Position numbers and translations under genes: made by a program
Origin: Melitaea cinxia
Taxonomy: Eukaryota > Arthropoda > Insecta > Lepidoptera > Nymphalidae
NCBI RefSeq assembly: GCF_905220565.1
Contig: NC_059401.1
Location: forward strand, 15,992,766-16,056,765
Direction of reading: 5' to 3'
DNA length: 64,000 nucleotides
Notes under the pieces: model-generated
What the model saw: the letters and a program-made list of their open reading frames with translations, nothing else
Told to the model about the DNA's origin: nothing
Database searches by the model: none
Shown here: positions 35,464 through 45,605 of the stretch, piece after piece
How the letters are laid out: each line of letters opens with the position of its first letter
Numbering within the stretch: position 1 is the stretch's first letter

Positions 35464-36120
35464 TTGACGGCTTGCTGATAGTTTAGCTTAGCTTAGCTTT
35501 GGCTTAGTGATAAACATAAGAAGAATATATAACCGATATTAGTCTTCGTAGACACAAGCACTTCGGAAATATATCGCTTTAAAGTCCATACCTTACGTTT
35601 TCATTCGAGTCGTTATCCAGAGCATACGATTACACGCTCTCCGGGGAAGGAAATGTCCCCTGTTTTCATTTATTCATTGAAGGTAAACTAAGCATTTATA
35701 ACGCAAAGTCGAGTACCGGGAAACGTACCGTTGGGACGGCAAAAGACGTTGTTGCAAATGTTCCTTGAACGTACTCTATTTGGATTAATTTATGGCTTTA
35801 AATGTTTTTGCTAATGGCTCCTCTAGTGGTAGTTCTCTTATTGAAATTCGAAGACGTTCATCTTGTTTGTTTTATAACAAATCGAGTCGTAAATATACAG
35901 TTATAATGGTTGTGGACGTCTGAAGTCACAGCTAAAGTTATCTACGAAGTTTAAAGTTTTATTGTAATAAGTTAAGATATTTTGAATGGCGTATTTATAG
36001 AGCTCTATAAATTATATTTGGGTCAAGTCACAATGAATAATAAATAAAAAATATATACCGTATAAAGTATCGCTTACATGTCATAATTACTCGTAATATC
36101 CATGAGCTTAAAGGAGAGTA

Positions 36121-37414
36121 ACACGTGGTTCAATAAGTCCCGAGACTAAGTACTAAAAAAAGGTCTTTTTTATAAAATTAATTTTTATTCATCAACATAG
36201 TCTCCTCCAAGAGCGATACAGTCCCTCCAACGCTTTTCTAACTTTTCTATGCCATATGTGTAGAACGATTTGTCTTTGGCTTCAAAATAAGCCTCCGTTG
36301 CTGCGATAACTTCACTATTTGAGTCAAATTTCTTACCCTGAAGCATTTTTTTGAGGTCTGCAAACAGCCAGTAATCGCTGGGGGCCAAGTCTGGCGAATA
36401 AGGGGGATGAGGAAGCAATTCGAAGCCCAATTCGTTAATTTTGGCCATCGTACTCACGGACTTGTGACAAGGCGCGTTGTCCTGGTGAAACACCACTTTC
36501 TTTTTGTTCATGTGAGGCCGTTTATCCGCAATTTCGTACTTCAATCGCTCCAATAAGCACATGTAATAGTCACTATTTATATTTTGCCCCTTTTCAAGGT
36601 AGTCGATGAAAAGTATTCCATGCGCATCCCAAAATATAGACGCCATAACCTTACCGGCCGATTTCTGAGTCTTTGGACGCTTCGGGCGGCTTTCACCAGC
36701 CGCTCTACACTCCGCTGCCTGCCGATTGGATTACGGAGTGAAATGGTATATCCAGGTTTCATCCATTGTTACATACCGACGTAAAAAATCCTTTTTATTA
36801 TGATTCATCAGCGCCAAACATCGCTCTGAATCATTGATACGTTGTTCCTTTTGATTAGTTGTAAGCAAACGCGGCACCCACTTAGAAAAAAGCTTTTTCA
36901 TGGCCAAATTTTTATGTAAAATAGTGAAAACACTACCAGCTGAAATCTTCACTATCTCGGCTATCTCTCGCACTTTTACCTTCCGATCTTCCAATACGAT
37001 TTTGAGGACTTGGTTAATATTTTGTTGAGTCACTGCTTCATTTGGACGACCTGAGCGTTCCCCATCATTGGTGTCCATGCGACCGCGTTTGAAGTCGGCA
37101 TACCACCGAAAAATGGTTGCTTTAGAGGGAGCTGATCCTGCATAACATTTTATAAGCCATTGCTGTGCTTCAACGGTATTTTTTCCCATTAAAAAACAAT
37201 GTTTTATCAACACGCGAAACTCGTTTTTTTCCATTGTATCGAAATTACAACCGTAGCGTCACTTAAATGTTTCAAAATCAATAATTTTATTGTTCCATTT
37301 TTAAAAATTGGACACATATTCTTGTATTGATAGCCAGTACTTTTTAAAAATCAAAAGAGTTTTTAATATATGCGCCATTTCCAGGTTAGTCTCGGGACTT
37401 ATTGAACGATCTAG
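36121..37414 (-). mobile_element. Near-complete irritans-type mariner transposon
   Basis: The element is 1294 bp, close to the usual mariner size of about 1.3 kb. Its ends form inverted repeats of 28-29 bp sharing the perfect core GTTCAATAAGTCCCGAGACT (36129-36148 and its complement at 37388-37407). TA dinucleotides at 36119-36120 and 37415-37416 are the expected target-site duplication. The transposase gene lies between them on the minus strand, in the same direction as the host gene. The protein resembles Himar1-type (irritans subfamily) mariners throughout. One nonsense codon interrupts it; see the transposase entry. Intact ends mean it could still be mobilised by transposase made elsewhere. 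Confidence 0.95.
36185..37234 (-). pseudogene. Mariner transposase broken by one nonsense codon
   Basis: A single frame of 350 codons, the normal mariner length, runs from the ATG at 37234 to the stop at 36185. It is in frame throughout except for a TAA at 36731-36733 (codon 168). The N-terminal helix-turn-helix DNA-binding region begins MEKNEFRVLIKHCFL and contains ERSGRP and the WVPRLLT linker. The catalytic D,D34D triad is complete: D158 in TMDETW, D252 in HQDNAPCH and D287 in YSPDLAPSDYW, with exactly 34 residues between the last two. The stop falls just after DETWIYHFTP, where relatives have Glu, so one G-to-T change explains it. It cuts the catalytic domain after the first Asp, so the product should be inactive. 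The lack of frameshifts implies recent death. Confidence 0.93.
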
Positions 37415-37416
37415 TA

Positions 37417-38546
37417 TGTAAGCGTTATGTAACGCGCATATGCAGTTCAGAAATCCATTGAACATTGTTATTAATCTACTCAAAATATTACATTACACTG
37501 TGGCAATATATTTCTTTAGTGATATTATATATTCATTAATATCGTTACGAAGATATTCATAAAGTTTCTATCAGATTCGTTCGTGGAAAAAAGTCCAAAA
37601 AGATTTTTTCGACAGCGTAGAGTAAATATTTAATAATATCAAACTTTTAGGGAATATTAAACTGTCATTGCGTCTTTTTAGATATGATATTTTGTCTAGT
37701 CATGTCAGACATAAGTATAAATATAATATATTTATAATAATAATAATAATAATATATTATAATACATTTATAATATAATATATAATATATTTATTGTAAG
37801 TCAAAATATAATGTTACATTAATAATAAAAATTGCTTTTTTAATGATATTCACAATTGAAAAATACTTTGCAAATATTAATTCAACACACTAATCTGGTA
37901 GCACCGATACGGTGCTTAAATCCATCAGCTCATCAGAGTGACTTGACTTACAAAATGCTTCTCATGCTTCGTCACGGTGACGTCATACAACGCCGGTCTA
38001 ATACCCACTCGCGTCGCGTTACACTCGAGACTTGATTGCGTTGTTTGTTCAGCTCGTTTCCTATTAAAAGTACAATCTTTCATAATTAAAACTATGTTGT
38101 GTTTAATTAACGTTTACGATTTCATCGAAGAGATTGTATCGTACTGTGACTGTTCGAATTTAATTCGTCGAAAATTTGATTAATCGCAGCGGAAAAAAAT
38201 TCATAAATACGAAATAACGTTTGTTCAATATTTGTTTTGTCATAAGTTATTTGTCAATGTCCGTCCGTTTTATTTATTACTGTTTGATATATGTATGAGA
38301 TTTTAATATATTTCGCTTAATATAATTCGAATCAAAGTAAAAAATGACTTAATTCAATTAAAGTTCAAAAGAACTTTTGAATCGTCATTTTACACGTTAA
38401 AATTAATTTTGTTTAAATTTATAAATTATAGTTATGAGTGAGCTACAACTGATTCAGAATGTAGATTCTGCAGTGAAGACTCGGTAAGAAACTTGCGGTT
38501 ACTCTTTAAATGCCTTGTTCGAGACATGCATTATTATATTATAAAA
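37417..38546. other. Unique sequence after the mariner
   Basis: It includes the AAT microsatellite at 37735 and a CG-richer patch at 37970-38060 (TGACGTCATACAACGCCGGT, a CRE palindrome TGACGTCA). No gene is recognised. Confidence 0.4.
37735..37800. repeat. (AAT)n and AT-rich simple repeat
   Basis: About seven AAT units followed by TATAATATA-type sequence with local palindromes. Confidence 0.65.
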
Positions 38547-38987
38547 CTAGCTGTACGCGCATCTTCGTCCGCATGGAATGTTATAAAAATGCTATTGTTC
38601 AGTTCGCAGTTATAAAAACTAAAATAAAAGAAGCCTAGGGTAGGCTTTAGTTTAAGAACCGTCATTTTGAAGTTAGATAGGTTAGATTTTTTTTTGTAAC
38701 GAAATTATGTCGATAAACAGTCAAATTTTGAATTTAGTTAATTCGACGGTTTTTAATTTAAAGCCTTACCGAAGCCTAAGTTACTCCTTATTATATCAGT
38801 TGTCATCATCAGTGAAAGTCCCCTCAAAATCGGTCCAGCTGATTCAGAGATTAACTAGACAGACATAAAGACAAAAATCGTAAAAAAAATATTTTGCTAT
38901 ATGTACCGTGTATATTATGCATTTAGTAAAAAGTGGTTATTTTGATATTACAAACAGACACTCCAATTTTTTTTATTTGTTTATATC
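38547..38987 (-). mobile_element. Helitron-like repeat I carrying a MITE
   Basis: The plus strand opens CTAGCTGTACGCGCATCTTC and closes near CTCCAATTTTTTTTATTTG. The middle is split by a 133-bp insertion at 38638-38770; either side is collinear with the other copies. More point changes than in the other copies suggest it is the oldest. Confidence 0.66.
38638..38770. mobile_element. 133-bp hAT-like MITE with 8-bp target-site duplication
   Basis: The insertion is flanked by GAAGCCTA at 38630-38637 and 38771-38778; other Helitron I copies have this site once. Its ends are imperfect inverted repeats of about 26 bp: GGGTAGGCTTTAGTTTAAG plus AACCGTC on the left, and the complement of GACGGTTTTTAATTTAAAGC plus CTTACCG on the right. 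An 8-bp duplication is the hallmark of hAT elements, though the terminal bases are not a textbook hAT end. Confidence 0.65.
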
Positions 38988-39595
38988 AGTCATATCTTGC
39001 ACGAAATACAGCGCAACTAAATCCATACAATTATTTATGTATTACTTATTTTTAATATGTCAGCAGTCAGAGTACTTAATACATAGAAATATCATTAATA
39101 GTTCTGATTTTAATTATTTAGCTGCGTTCCGAGGTTTCGTCCGTCGAGTGAGGAATGAACAAACTAAAATATTATATACCCGATAGTCTTATTCGGTAAA
39201 TGGATTATCCAACAAAAAAAAATCAATTCGAACCACTAGTCACTGAAATAAGCTCACTCAATAAAGAAACAAAATTTTCAGATTTATAATATTAGTGTGG
39301 ATAAATATTTAATTTTAATTATAAGCGCGAACGGGTGTTGTTTAAGGGAACGGCATTGTTAACATTCATCATCGAGCCGTCAAGTCCGTTCCCAGAGCAG
39401 TCCGCTTATTACACGGGAGGTGTTTGAATAATCCTCTGTTTCCACGGGGATCGTGTCATTACCACGATATTGCGACGGTAATGACAGAATATAAATCGCT
39501 CCGGTGACTGTGACATAGAGATGACATTCTCTGGAATGGCCAGGAAGTAGGAAGTATAAGAAGGTTTTATTTAAAATAATAGATATATTTTTTTA

Positions 39596-39853
39596 TATAA
39601 CTAAGTCGCCAAGCAAGTGTACGGTTCACTTGATGGTAAGTGATTATACCATATAGTAAGCCTGCAACACTAGAGGCATACGTGTTGTAACTCTAACCCC
39701 AACCTCCCCAGAAGCTCTGAAGTCTGACGCACCATAGGAACACAACACTGCTTAGGAGCAATATTATTTAGATGTGATTTTCTCTAAAGTTGAGATCTTC
39801 CCAAGTCTAGCTGCTTCAGATTAATAGTTGGATATTTCCCGCTATGCCCCACC
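39596..39853 (-). mobile_element. SINE-like retroposon family C, near full length
   Basis: The plus strand runs from CTAAGTCGCCAAGCAAGTGT through CACTTGATGGTAAGTGATTA, CCAGAAGCTCTG and GAACACAACACTGCTTAGGA to CGCTATGCCCCACCTCA. It is the inverse of the copy at 53433. The unit is about 260 bp and non-coding, and is very frequent in lepidopteran genomes. Confidence 0.65.
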
Positions 39854-40080
39854 TCAATATAATATTATTTTAACATATGTCAGTTGGAACCTTAATAGAT
39901 TCTAGGAAAATATAAAATATTTGTATCTAATACGAAATAACTTAGAAACATCTCGCAATTATACTTATAATTTGTAAAAAGAAGTTTGTAATAATTATAT
40001 TCTTTAATAAATTTTTAGCAAAATGTTATGGACTTAGTATGTTACGAAAAAAAAATTAATTTATACTTTTAAAAAAAAGT

Positions 40081-40310
40081 AGTGTGCTTTAGACCACACG
40101 ACTGAAGTACAACTTCTGCACAATACGCCTGCACTGTGACAGGTATACGATACTTAACTGGCTATGAGAGAAAGAGATAGAAAATGTGTGCTGACACCTC
40201 TCTTTCTTGCTCCGTTCGCCTCTTCAATCACACTTTTCGTAACGCTCTCGTCACGCATTCATAAGGTTATTCTCCAAGTCAAGCGTGCGCAAAGAAGCTT
40301 AACTTCAATA
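40081..40310 (-). mobile_element. Interspersed repeat family D, full length
   Basis: It runs from AGTGTGCTTTAGACCACACG with ACTGAAGTACAACTTC through CGCCTGCACTGTGACAGG and ACGCTCTCGTCACGCATTCA to CAAAGAAGCTTAACTTCAA. The 108-residue plus-strand frame that begins in it (40164) has no recognisable domain and I treat it as chance. Confidence 0.5.
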
Positions 40311-41265
40311 AGTGTGTGTTATTACTACGCAATCCAGTTAGTCAACATCAGTGTATCTTCGCTCATTTCCCGTTTCATTGTTCCTTACGGGGGTTTTTCT
40401 ATTAAGTGCCTAATTAAGCCCCCCCATTACTGCCGGGTAGCGGATCTCGCTCGTGGAGATGAGTTGTTATTACCTTTACGACTATCTTGATTCGCTATCG
40501 CGACTCCTCAAGAGGTACGGACCTAAAGGTACAGGCAGTATATAATGTGATAGGATATCTTAGTAAAATACATAATAAATTCGTTTATATCCTGTATTAA
40601 TAACAAAATACCAAAATAATAAATTTATTACATGATTCATTTCCTTTTCAAAATAATAATAAATTTTTCCCATGTCAATAATAATAAAAGCATATTTTAA
40701 TAAATATAAGAACACTCATTTTAATTTGTTCGCACAAAAAAAAATCCATGGATTTCGAAGAAAAAAAGCAACATTTAACTAATTTCATCGTTCAATTTTC
40801 AAGGATATGAGACTTAATTAAATACGTTTTTAATATCTGAGGAGCGGGGACTACAAAGCAGTGAAATTCTTTTTTCCACATAGTTGAACACCGCCTCGCC
40901 CGGGGCAAAGCTTAATGTAACAAGAGCCGGGGCAGACCGGGATAGGCCGGGATAGGCTGATACTGGGACATTATACTCTTTGCTTGCACGCGGCAGGCCT
41001 TTACGCTAATTATAACGAAAATAATTGGAATTTTTTATGATGAAAATATGAGGTGCCTTTCCGTGTTTAAGTTGTTATTGCCTATATTGTGAAATTAATA
41101 AATGTATAGTATTTTGATTTATTTTTGTCGAGTTTCAATGCTTTAGCTCATGAGAAATGTCATCGGTTAAGTCGTAAGCATATTTGTGAAGACTTTTTTT
41201 CTTATTATGTTCGCTATTGCACTTAATATACATGGATTGCAAAGGCAATTCGGCTTACATTTAAA
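40311..41265. other. Unique sequence with a short GC-rich patch
   Basis: At 40890-41000 GCCTCGCCCGGGGCAAAG and a small tandem (GACCGGGATAGGCCGGGATA) stand out. The rest is AT-rich without recognisable features. Confidence 0.4.
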
Positions 41266-41345
41266 GATATAATAATAATAATAATAATAATCTTTATTTC
41301 GGGACTAGCCCATTTCGTGATAGTAACAATGTTGCTTATAATCTA
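41266..41345 (-). mobile_element. Possible LINE tail with (AAT)n
   Basis: An AAT run of eight units (about 41268-41291) is followed by CTTTATTTCGGGACTAGCCC. An (AAT)n tract directly before such a sequence is what an inverted LINE 3' end looks like. No protein part is attached and I cannot name the family. Confidence 0.4.
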
Positions 41346-41950
41346 ATGTTAGTACAATTACATTTAAATAATTTAATAATTACATTTTAATAAATTTTGA
41401 ATTAACAATAATTATAATAATGTTTTTTAATAATAATAATAATTTTAAAACAACTAAAACGTACATTCCTTTTTTTAAATATTATATTATTGTGAATTAT
41501 AATTTAATTATTAATTTATTTACCATTTCATTATTATTATGAACAATTTGTAATTAAGAAGTTAAATACTATGAATTAAAACACAAAATACAAAATAGAC
41601 ATTAAAAATATATATATCAAATTAATCAATATCATTCAATCCTCCTTTCACTCTTCGTCGCTTTCATTCATATCGTATGTACCCTATCATGCCAAATCAA
41701 TAAATATATCGATATTACGAAGACAAATCCGAAACTCGTTAGCGGCTTTGAAATAATTTAAACTTAAATCCTAACTTCCCGATACATTGAAGGCAATGAA
41801 GATTTATTACCAAAAGAAAGTTAAGTTACTCTTAGTGTATTAAATAAATGGAAATGTGCTCTTGTAGGCGTATCTCGATTACTACGAGCTTTTTATAAAA
41901 GCCGGCACGCATACGAACTTGTTGATTTACACATGAATAGCCCGAGGGCG

Positions 41951-41992
41951 TGTCGCGTCATTACGGTCACGTGTGACGTGACGGGCAAAAAG
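41951..41992. promoter_or_regulatory. CRE/E-box-like palindromic block, related to one at 42891-42932
   Basis: GCGTCATTACGGTCACGTGT with GACGTGACGGGCAAAAAG contains a CACGTG E-box core and TGACGTG, nested in the palindrome GTCACGTGTGAC. At 42891-42932, ACGTCATTACGCCACGCGTG with GCGTGACGGAGCAAAAAG has the same layout with a different palindrome. They are either two copies of an unrecognised repeat or a duplicated site. Confidence 0.35.
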
Positions 41993-42390
41993 TCGACGTT
42001 AGTGTTCGACGTGTTAATATGTACTTAAGTCAATTTTATAATTTAAACCTTTATTTTATTTTATATTGGATTTAGTAACTCCTAATGAGTCTTATTATAT
42101 AAATTGCAGATCGTCATTACGATCAGTGTTATAACTAATGAGGTATGTTTGACGCGTTAACCTCTTTAGTAGTTTTGTAAATTTGCATTTAATCCTAAGT
42201 TAGTATGGTATATATTAGTACATAATATGTAGTCCTACACAACGAATTTATGTAAAGTGATTTTTAGTTTAGCATGTTGACACATTGACTGTTTGTTGTC
42301 TTTTGTATCTTTTATTAAAATTAATATAAAAATGACCTTTTTTTCAAAATTGACCAATCTAATGTTGGCCTTTATCAGCGCGAATATTTA

Positions 42391-42703
42391 TACGAATAAA
42401 TAAAATTGGTGTGTCTGTTTGTAATATTAAAATAACCGCTTCTAACTAAATCAATATGTATGTATACACGGTACATATACCAAAATAACATTTTTTACAA
42501 TTTTTGTCTGTCTGTCTGTCTGTTTGTTCCGGCTAATTTCTGAAACGGCTGGACCGATTTTGACGGGACTTTCACTGGTAGATAGCTGATGTCATAAGGA
42601 GTACCTCAGGCCACTCTTATTTTAGATTTTTTTTATTTGATAACAGTGAACTGAACAATTATTTTGACAAATTCCACGCGGACGAAGTCGCGAGCACAGC
42701 TAG
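42391..42703 (+). mobile_element. Helitron-like repeat I
   Basis: It runs from near ACGAATAAATAAAATTGG to GTCGCGAGCACAGCTAG followed by T, with four TGTC units and the GGCTGGACCGATTTTGACGG core. It is complete apart from the first few bases. Confidence 0.68.
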
Positions 42704-44119
42704 TTTAATATAATTTTATATATGTTACTGATATTAAAAAGATAAACAAAATGTCTTATATTCTGTGTTTGAGTATAAGTAATACAATTTCAATATTCGT
42801 TAAGTAATCCAGTATTGTTATATCGTAACATCAATCCAACTTGTTGAGTGTTTGGCGAGTAAGATTTATAAGTGGATCGCCTCGTGGTCTGTTACGTCAT
42901 TACGCCACGCGTGGCGTGACGGAGCAAAAAGCGAGCGGTTGTTGATGAGTCAATATATTAAAACCCAAGTCAGACATTCTAAGCGATATTTGAAAAAAAG
43001 AAGGGATCTTCCGTCATACATTATTACGTTACGGAAACGAACGTAACGTAATAATATTTTCTTTATGGATAACGCTAGTTGAATATTTTTACGATACTTT
43101 ACGTTAGCTAAAACAATCTTACATGATTCGTTGATGCTTCTAATAAATTGTTTTCTAAAAACAGATTCAGGAAAATATCACAGTATAGAATATTAATTTC
43201 ATATTTGTATTAATACTGTTTAAAGGCAATTTAATAGTACTATTACTAATTTTATTCATACGAAGCTTAAAAGCCTACAAATACAATACATAAACCACAG
43301 CAAAGGCCGTTCTGATGTCACATTGTAATTGTATGCCAGGAACGCCGGGAAAGCCGTTGCGCGGTTGATTTTGCGGCGAACGCAGGCGTTGACGTTCCGT
43401 GGGTTCCACGCCGACGTGACGTCAGCGGACGCCTCTGACAGCTACGAATTGTCGTTTAATGAGCGGCCGACTTTGAGGTTACTTTGTCACTTAAGTAAAG
43501 TAATTATACGTTTTTCAATAGGTTGAGCTCAATTCATGATTATGAGAAACAGTGTTTCTTTTATTCCTAAATGGTATAAGTTGTCACTATTTTAATGAGA
43601 TTCAAGTTGGTTCTAATTAAGCCGCAGACCACAGTTAGTTATTAGATTAATAGATGAAGCAATTACTGTTTAAAATTACAATTTGCCTTACCTTCCTTGC
43701 CTTCTTGGAAAAAAATATTTTTTAAAATAAGAATGTTACTGTAAATTATTTCAGAAAAAAGTGCTGATTAATGCAATATTAACGTCAACACTCAACGATG
43801 TTACTTTATTATTTATAAAGGTTCGAAACCTCTTAGAGGCACGTCACCTTTCTAAACATGGACCCGGACTAGATAAGGTGGGGCAGTAAAACATCGCAAA
43901 TCACAGCGTCACGTGGGTCCCTCGTCCCGGCCAACGAGATTTCAATTTTACCACTCCACATGTTCGGCTTTTCAGTTATAGTGACACACAGACTTTGTGT
44001 TAATAATGTATTTTTAAAGCGTATCAAAAAAAAAAAAAAAACAGATTATTAATATTTAATAATGTTGAACACAAATTTTGCATTTTTACAGTAATCGAAT
44101 ACTATTAAACGAGCAATTT
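42704..44119. other. Unique sequence with CG-rich patches
   Basis: It includes the block at 42891-42932, the hairpin at 43021 and a CG-rich stretch at 43330-43480 (CGTTGCGCGGTTGATTTTGC, CCACGCCGACGTGACGTCAG). The last contains the CRE palindrome TGACGTCA. No coding signal. Confidence 0.4.
43021..43054. repeat. Perfect 12-bp hairpin
   Basis: TTATTACGTTAC and GTAACGTAATAA flank GGAAACGAAC. It lies 90 bp right of the CG-rich block at 42891-42932. Confidence 0.6.
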
Positions 44120-44345
44120 TTGTATATATATGACTCCAACGATTTTCATGAAATTTGGTATGCAGGAGATTTCGAGGGCGATAAATCGATATAGCTAGGA
44201 TTCATTTTTAAAAAATGTCGTTTAATCCCTGTTTTTAGGCAACGAAAAATGTCTACAATATCGTTAGATTATGAAGGTGAATTTCGCAATTGTCAATAAA
44301 GTTGTAAGTAGCTCAGGTCGGAAATCGACCTGTCGCGATCGACCG
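44120..44345 (+). mobile_element. Diverged Helitron-like fragment
   Basis: Phrases such as CGATTTTCATGAAATTTGGT, GGAGATTTCGAGGGCGATAA and TCCCTGTTTTTAGGCAACG recall the internal 'ACCGATTTTCATGAAATTTG' segment of lepidopteran Helitrons. It continues to the palindromic GTCGGAAATCGACCTGTCGC. No clear CTAG end is visible. Confidence 0.4.
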
Positions 44346-44720
44346 AAAAAACCACTGTTCAAATGCCCATGTTTTCAGATTGATTATTTTTTCCTTTTTT
44401 TCTAATTGCACTCGTTATTTTTTATTAAAATAGCCAGTTCATATTTTTTATTATTATGACGGTAAAATCGAAAAATATTATTCAATTTTTTTTTCAATAT
44501 ATAACTCGTATTTAAATATGATTTCCAAAAATACGATTTACTAAAAATACTCGCTCAGCTTTTAGCTTAGCTCAGCTCGGTCACCCAGGTACTGATAATT
44601 TGCAAATACGTCATTAGATTCATTATAAATAATTTTATTTTACGGCAGTAAATTTACGTGTGCTTATTTAGTATTCTTAGCTTCTACAATGAAGAGACAA
44701 GTCTCTTCTTAGGAAACATT

Positions 44721-44843
44721 TTCATCATCATCATCACTTCAGCCTCTCGCAGTCTACTGCTGGACATAGGCCTCCACAAGTTCGCACCAAAAATGAACTC
44801 ACGTGTGTTGCCCATAGTCACCACGCTGCGCAGGCGGGTTGGT
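44721..44843 (-). mobile_element. Retroposon family A, 3' fragment
   Basis: The plus strand shows TCATCATCATCATCACTTCA, the inverted tail, then GTCTACTGCTGGACATAGGC and CGCAGGCGGGTTGGTGA, where similarity stops. A small deletion has removed the GGCG of the usual AAAAATGGCGTGAACTC. Confidence 0.72.
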
Positions 44844-45492
44844 GAGGAAAGATTTTTTAATTAAGTAAAAGATTAATTTGAATCTTGTCTCATAATTATA
44901 TTATATTAATGTAATTTTTAAAATAAATTAAAATGAAAAATAAAGAAAAACATCTTATTTAAATTAAATAAATTAAACAAAAATCCAATCATATTTTCAA
45001 AAATCGTAAATTCCATAAAAACGATAATTATTCACAGCTAAAGCATTATCCAGAACGGACATGTGTCCGAAGCGTAGCCAAAATACATTTCTGCGTAACC
45101 TCATTCTCCATTTCCCTTACAAAGGACAATAATATATGTAGGCAACCTCCCGGCGATTATTTTGTGGAGTATCGGGGTTACGGATCCCGGAGTTTTTCAA
45201 CTGACGTTCGTATACGGGTCCATACGGCAAATTACAAATTCGAACAGCATTTGTTTCGAATCGAGTGTTAAGAGATCCGTATCGGGATATCGAATGGGGT
45301 CGGAACTCGAGCGTAATTTGTAATATGTAGCAATTTTGTAATTTCGTACTGAATTGCCATGATTATGTTAGAATTTTATTTTATTGCCTCAGTTGTGTAG
45401 ATTGAGATTTTTTATTTTTATTTTTAAGCACAATTATTGAGAAGCATTTTAATGATAAATAAGATTCCACTTCTAGCATAATCTATAGTATA

Positions 45493-45605
45493 TTAAATTC
45501 TTTACTGCACTAAGTAGTTTTACAATAGTTATTATAATATAGGAAGTTGGCAAGGGTGAACTTATCTCTGAAAGAGATCTCTTCCAGTCAAACTCTTCAA
45601 GTATT
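45493..45605 (-). mobile_element. Diverged LINE 3' tail
   Basis: The plus strand reads TTCTTTACTGCAC and further on GAACTTATCTCTGAAAGAGATCTC TTCCAG in two adjoining parts. This is the inverted 3' end of the same broad LINE tail type as at 35330, with its short hairpin around AGAGATCTCT. No coding sequence is attached. Confidence 0.5.

Noticed and set aside
36731..37234. A separate short 167-residue transposase gene
   Set aside because: The downstream frame continues collinearly in the same frame after one TAA, and the TIRs enclose both, so it is one broken gene.
40164..40490. 108-residue plus-strand open frame
   Set aside because: It starts inside family D and continues into unique sequence without a domain or splice support.
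42852..43046. 64-residue plus-strand frame across the palindromic block
   Set aside because: It ends in the hairpin, shows no domain, and is better explained by the repeat-like block.
43329..43526. 65-residue plus-strand frame in a CG-rich patch
   Set aside because: No homology recognised and no intron signals; composition explains it.
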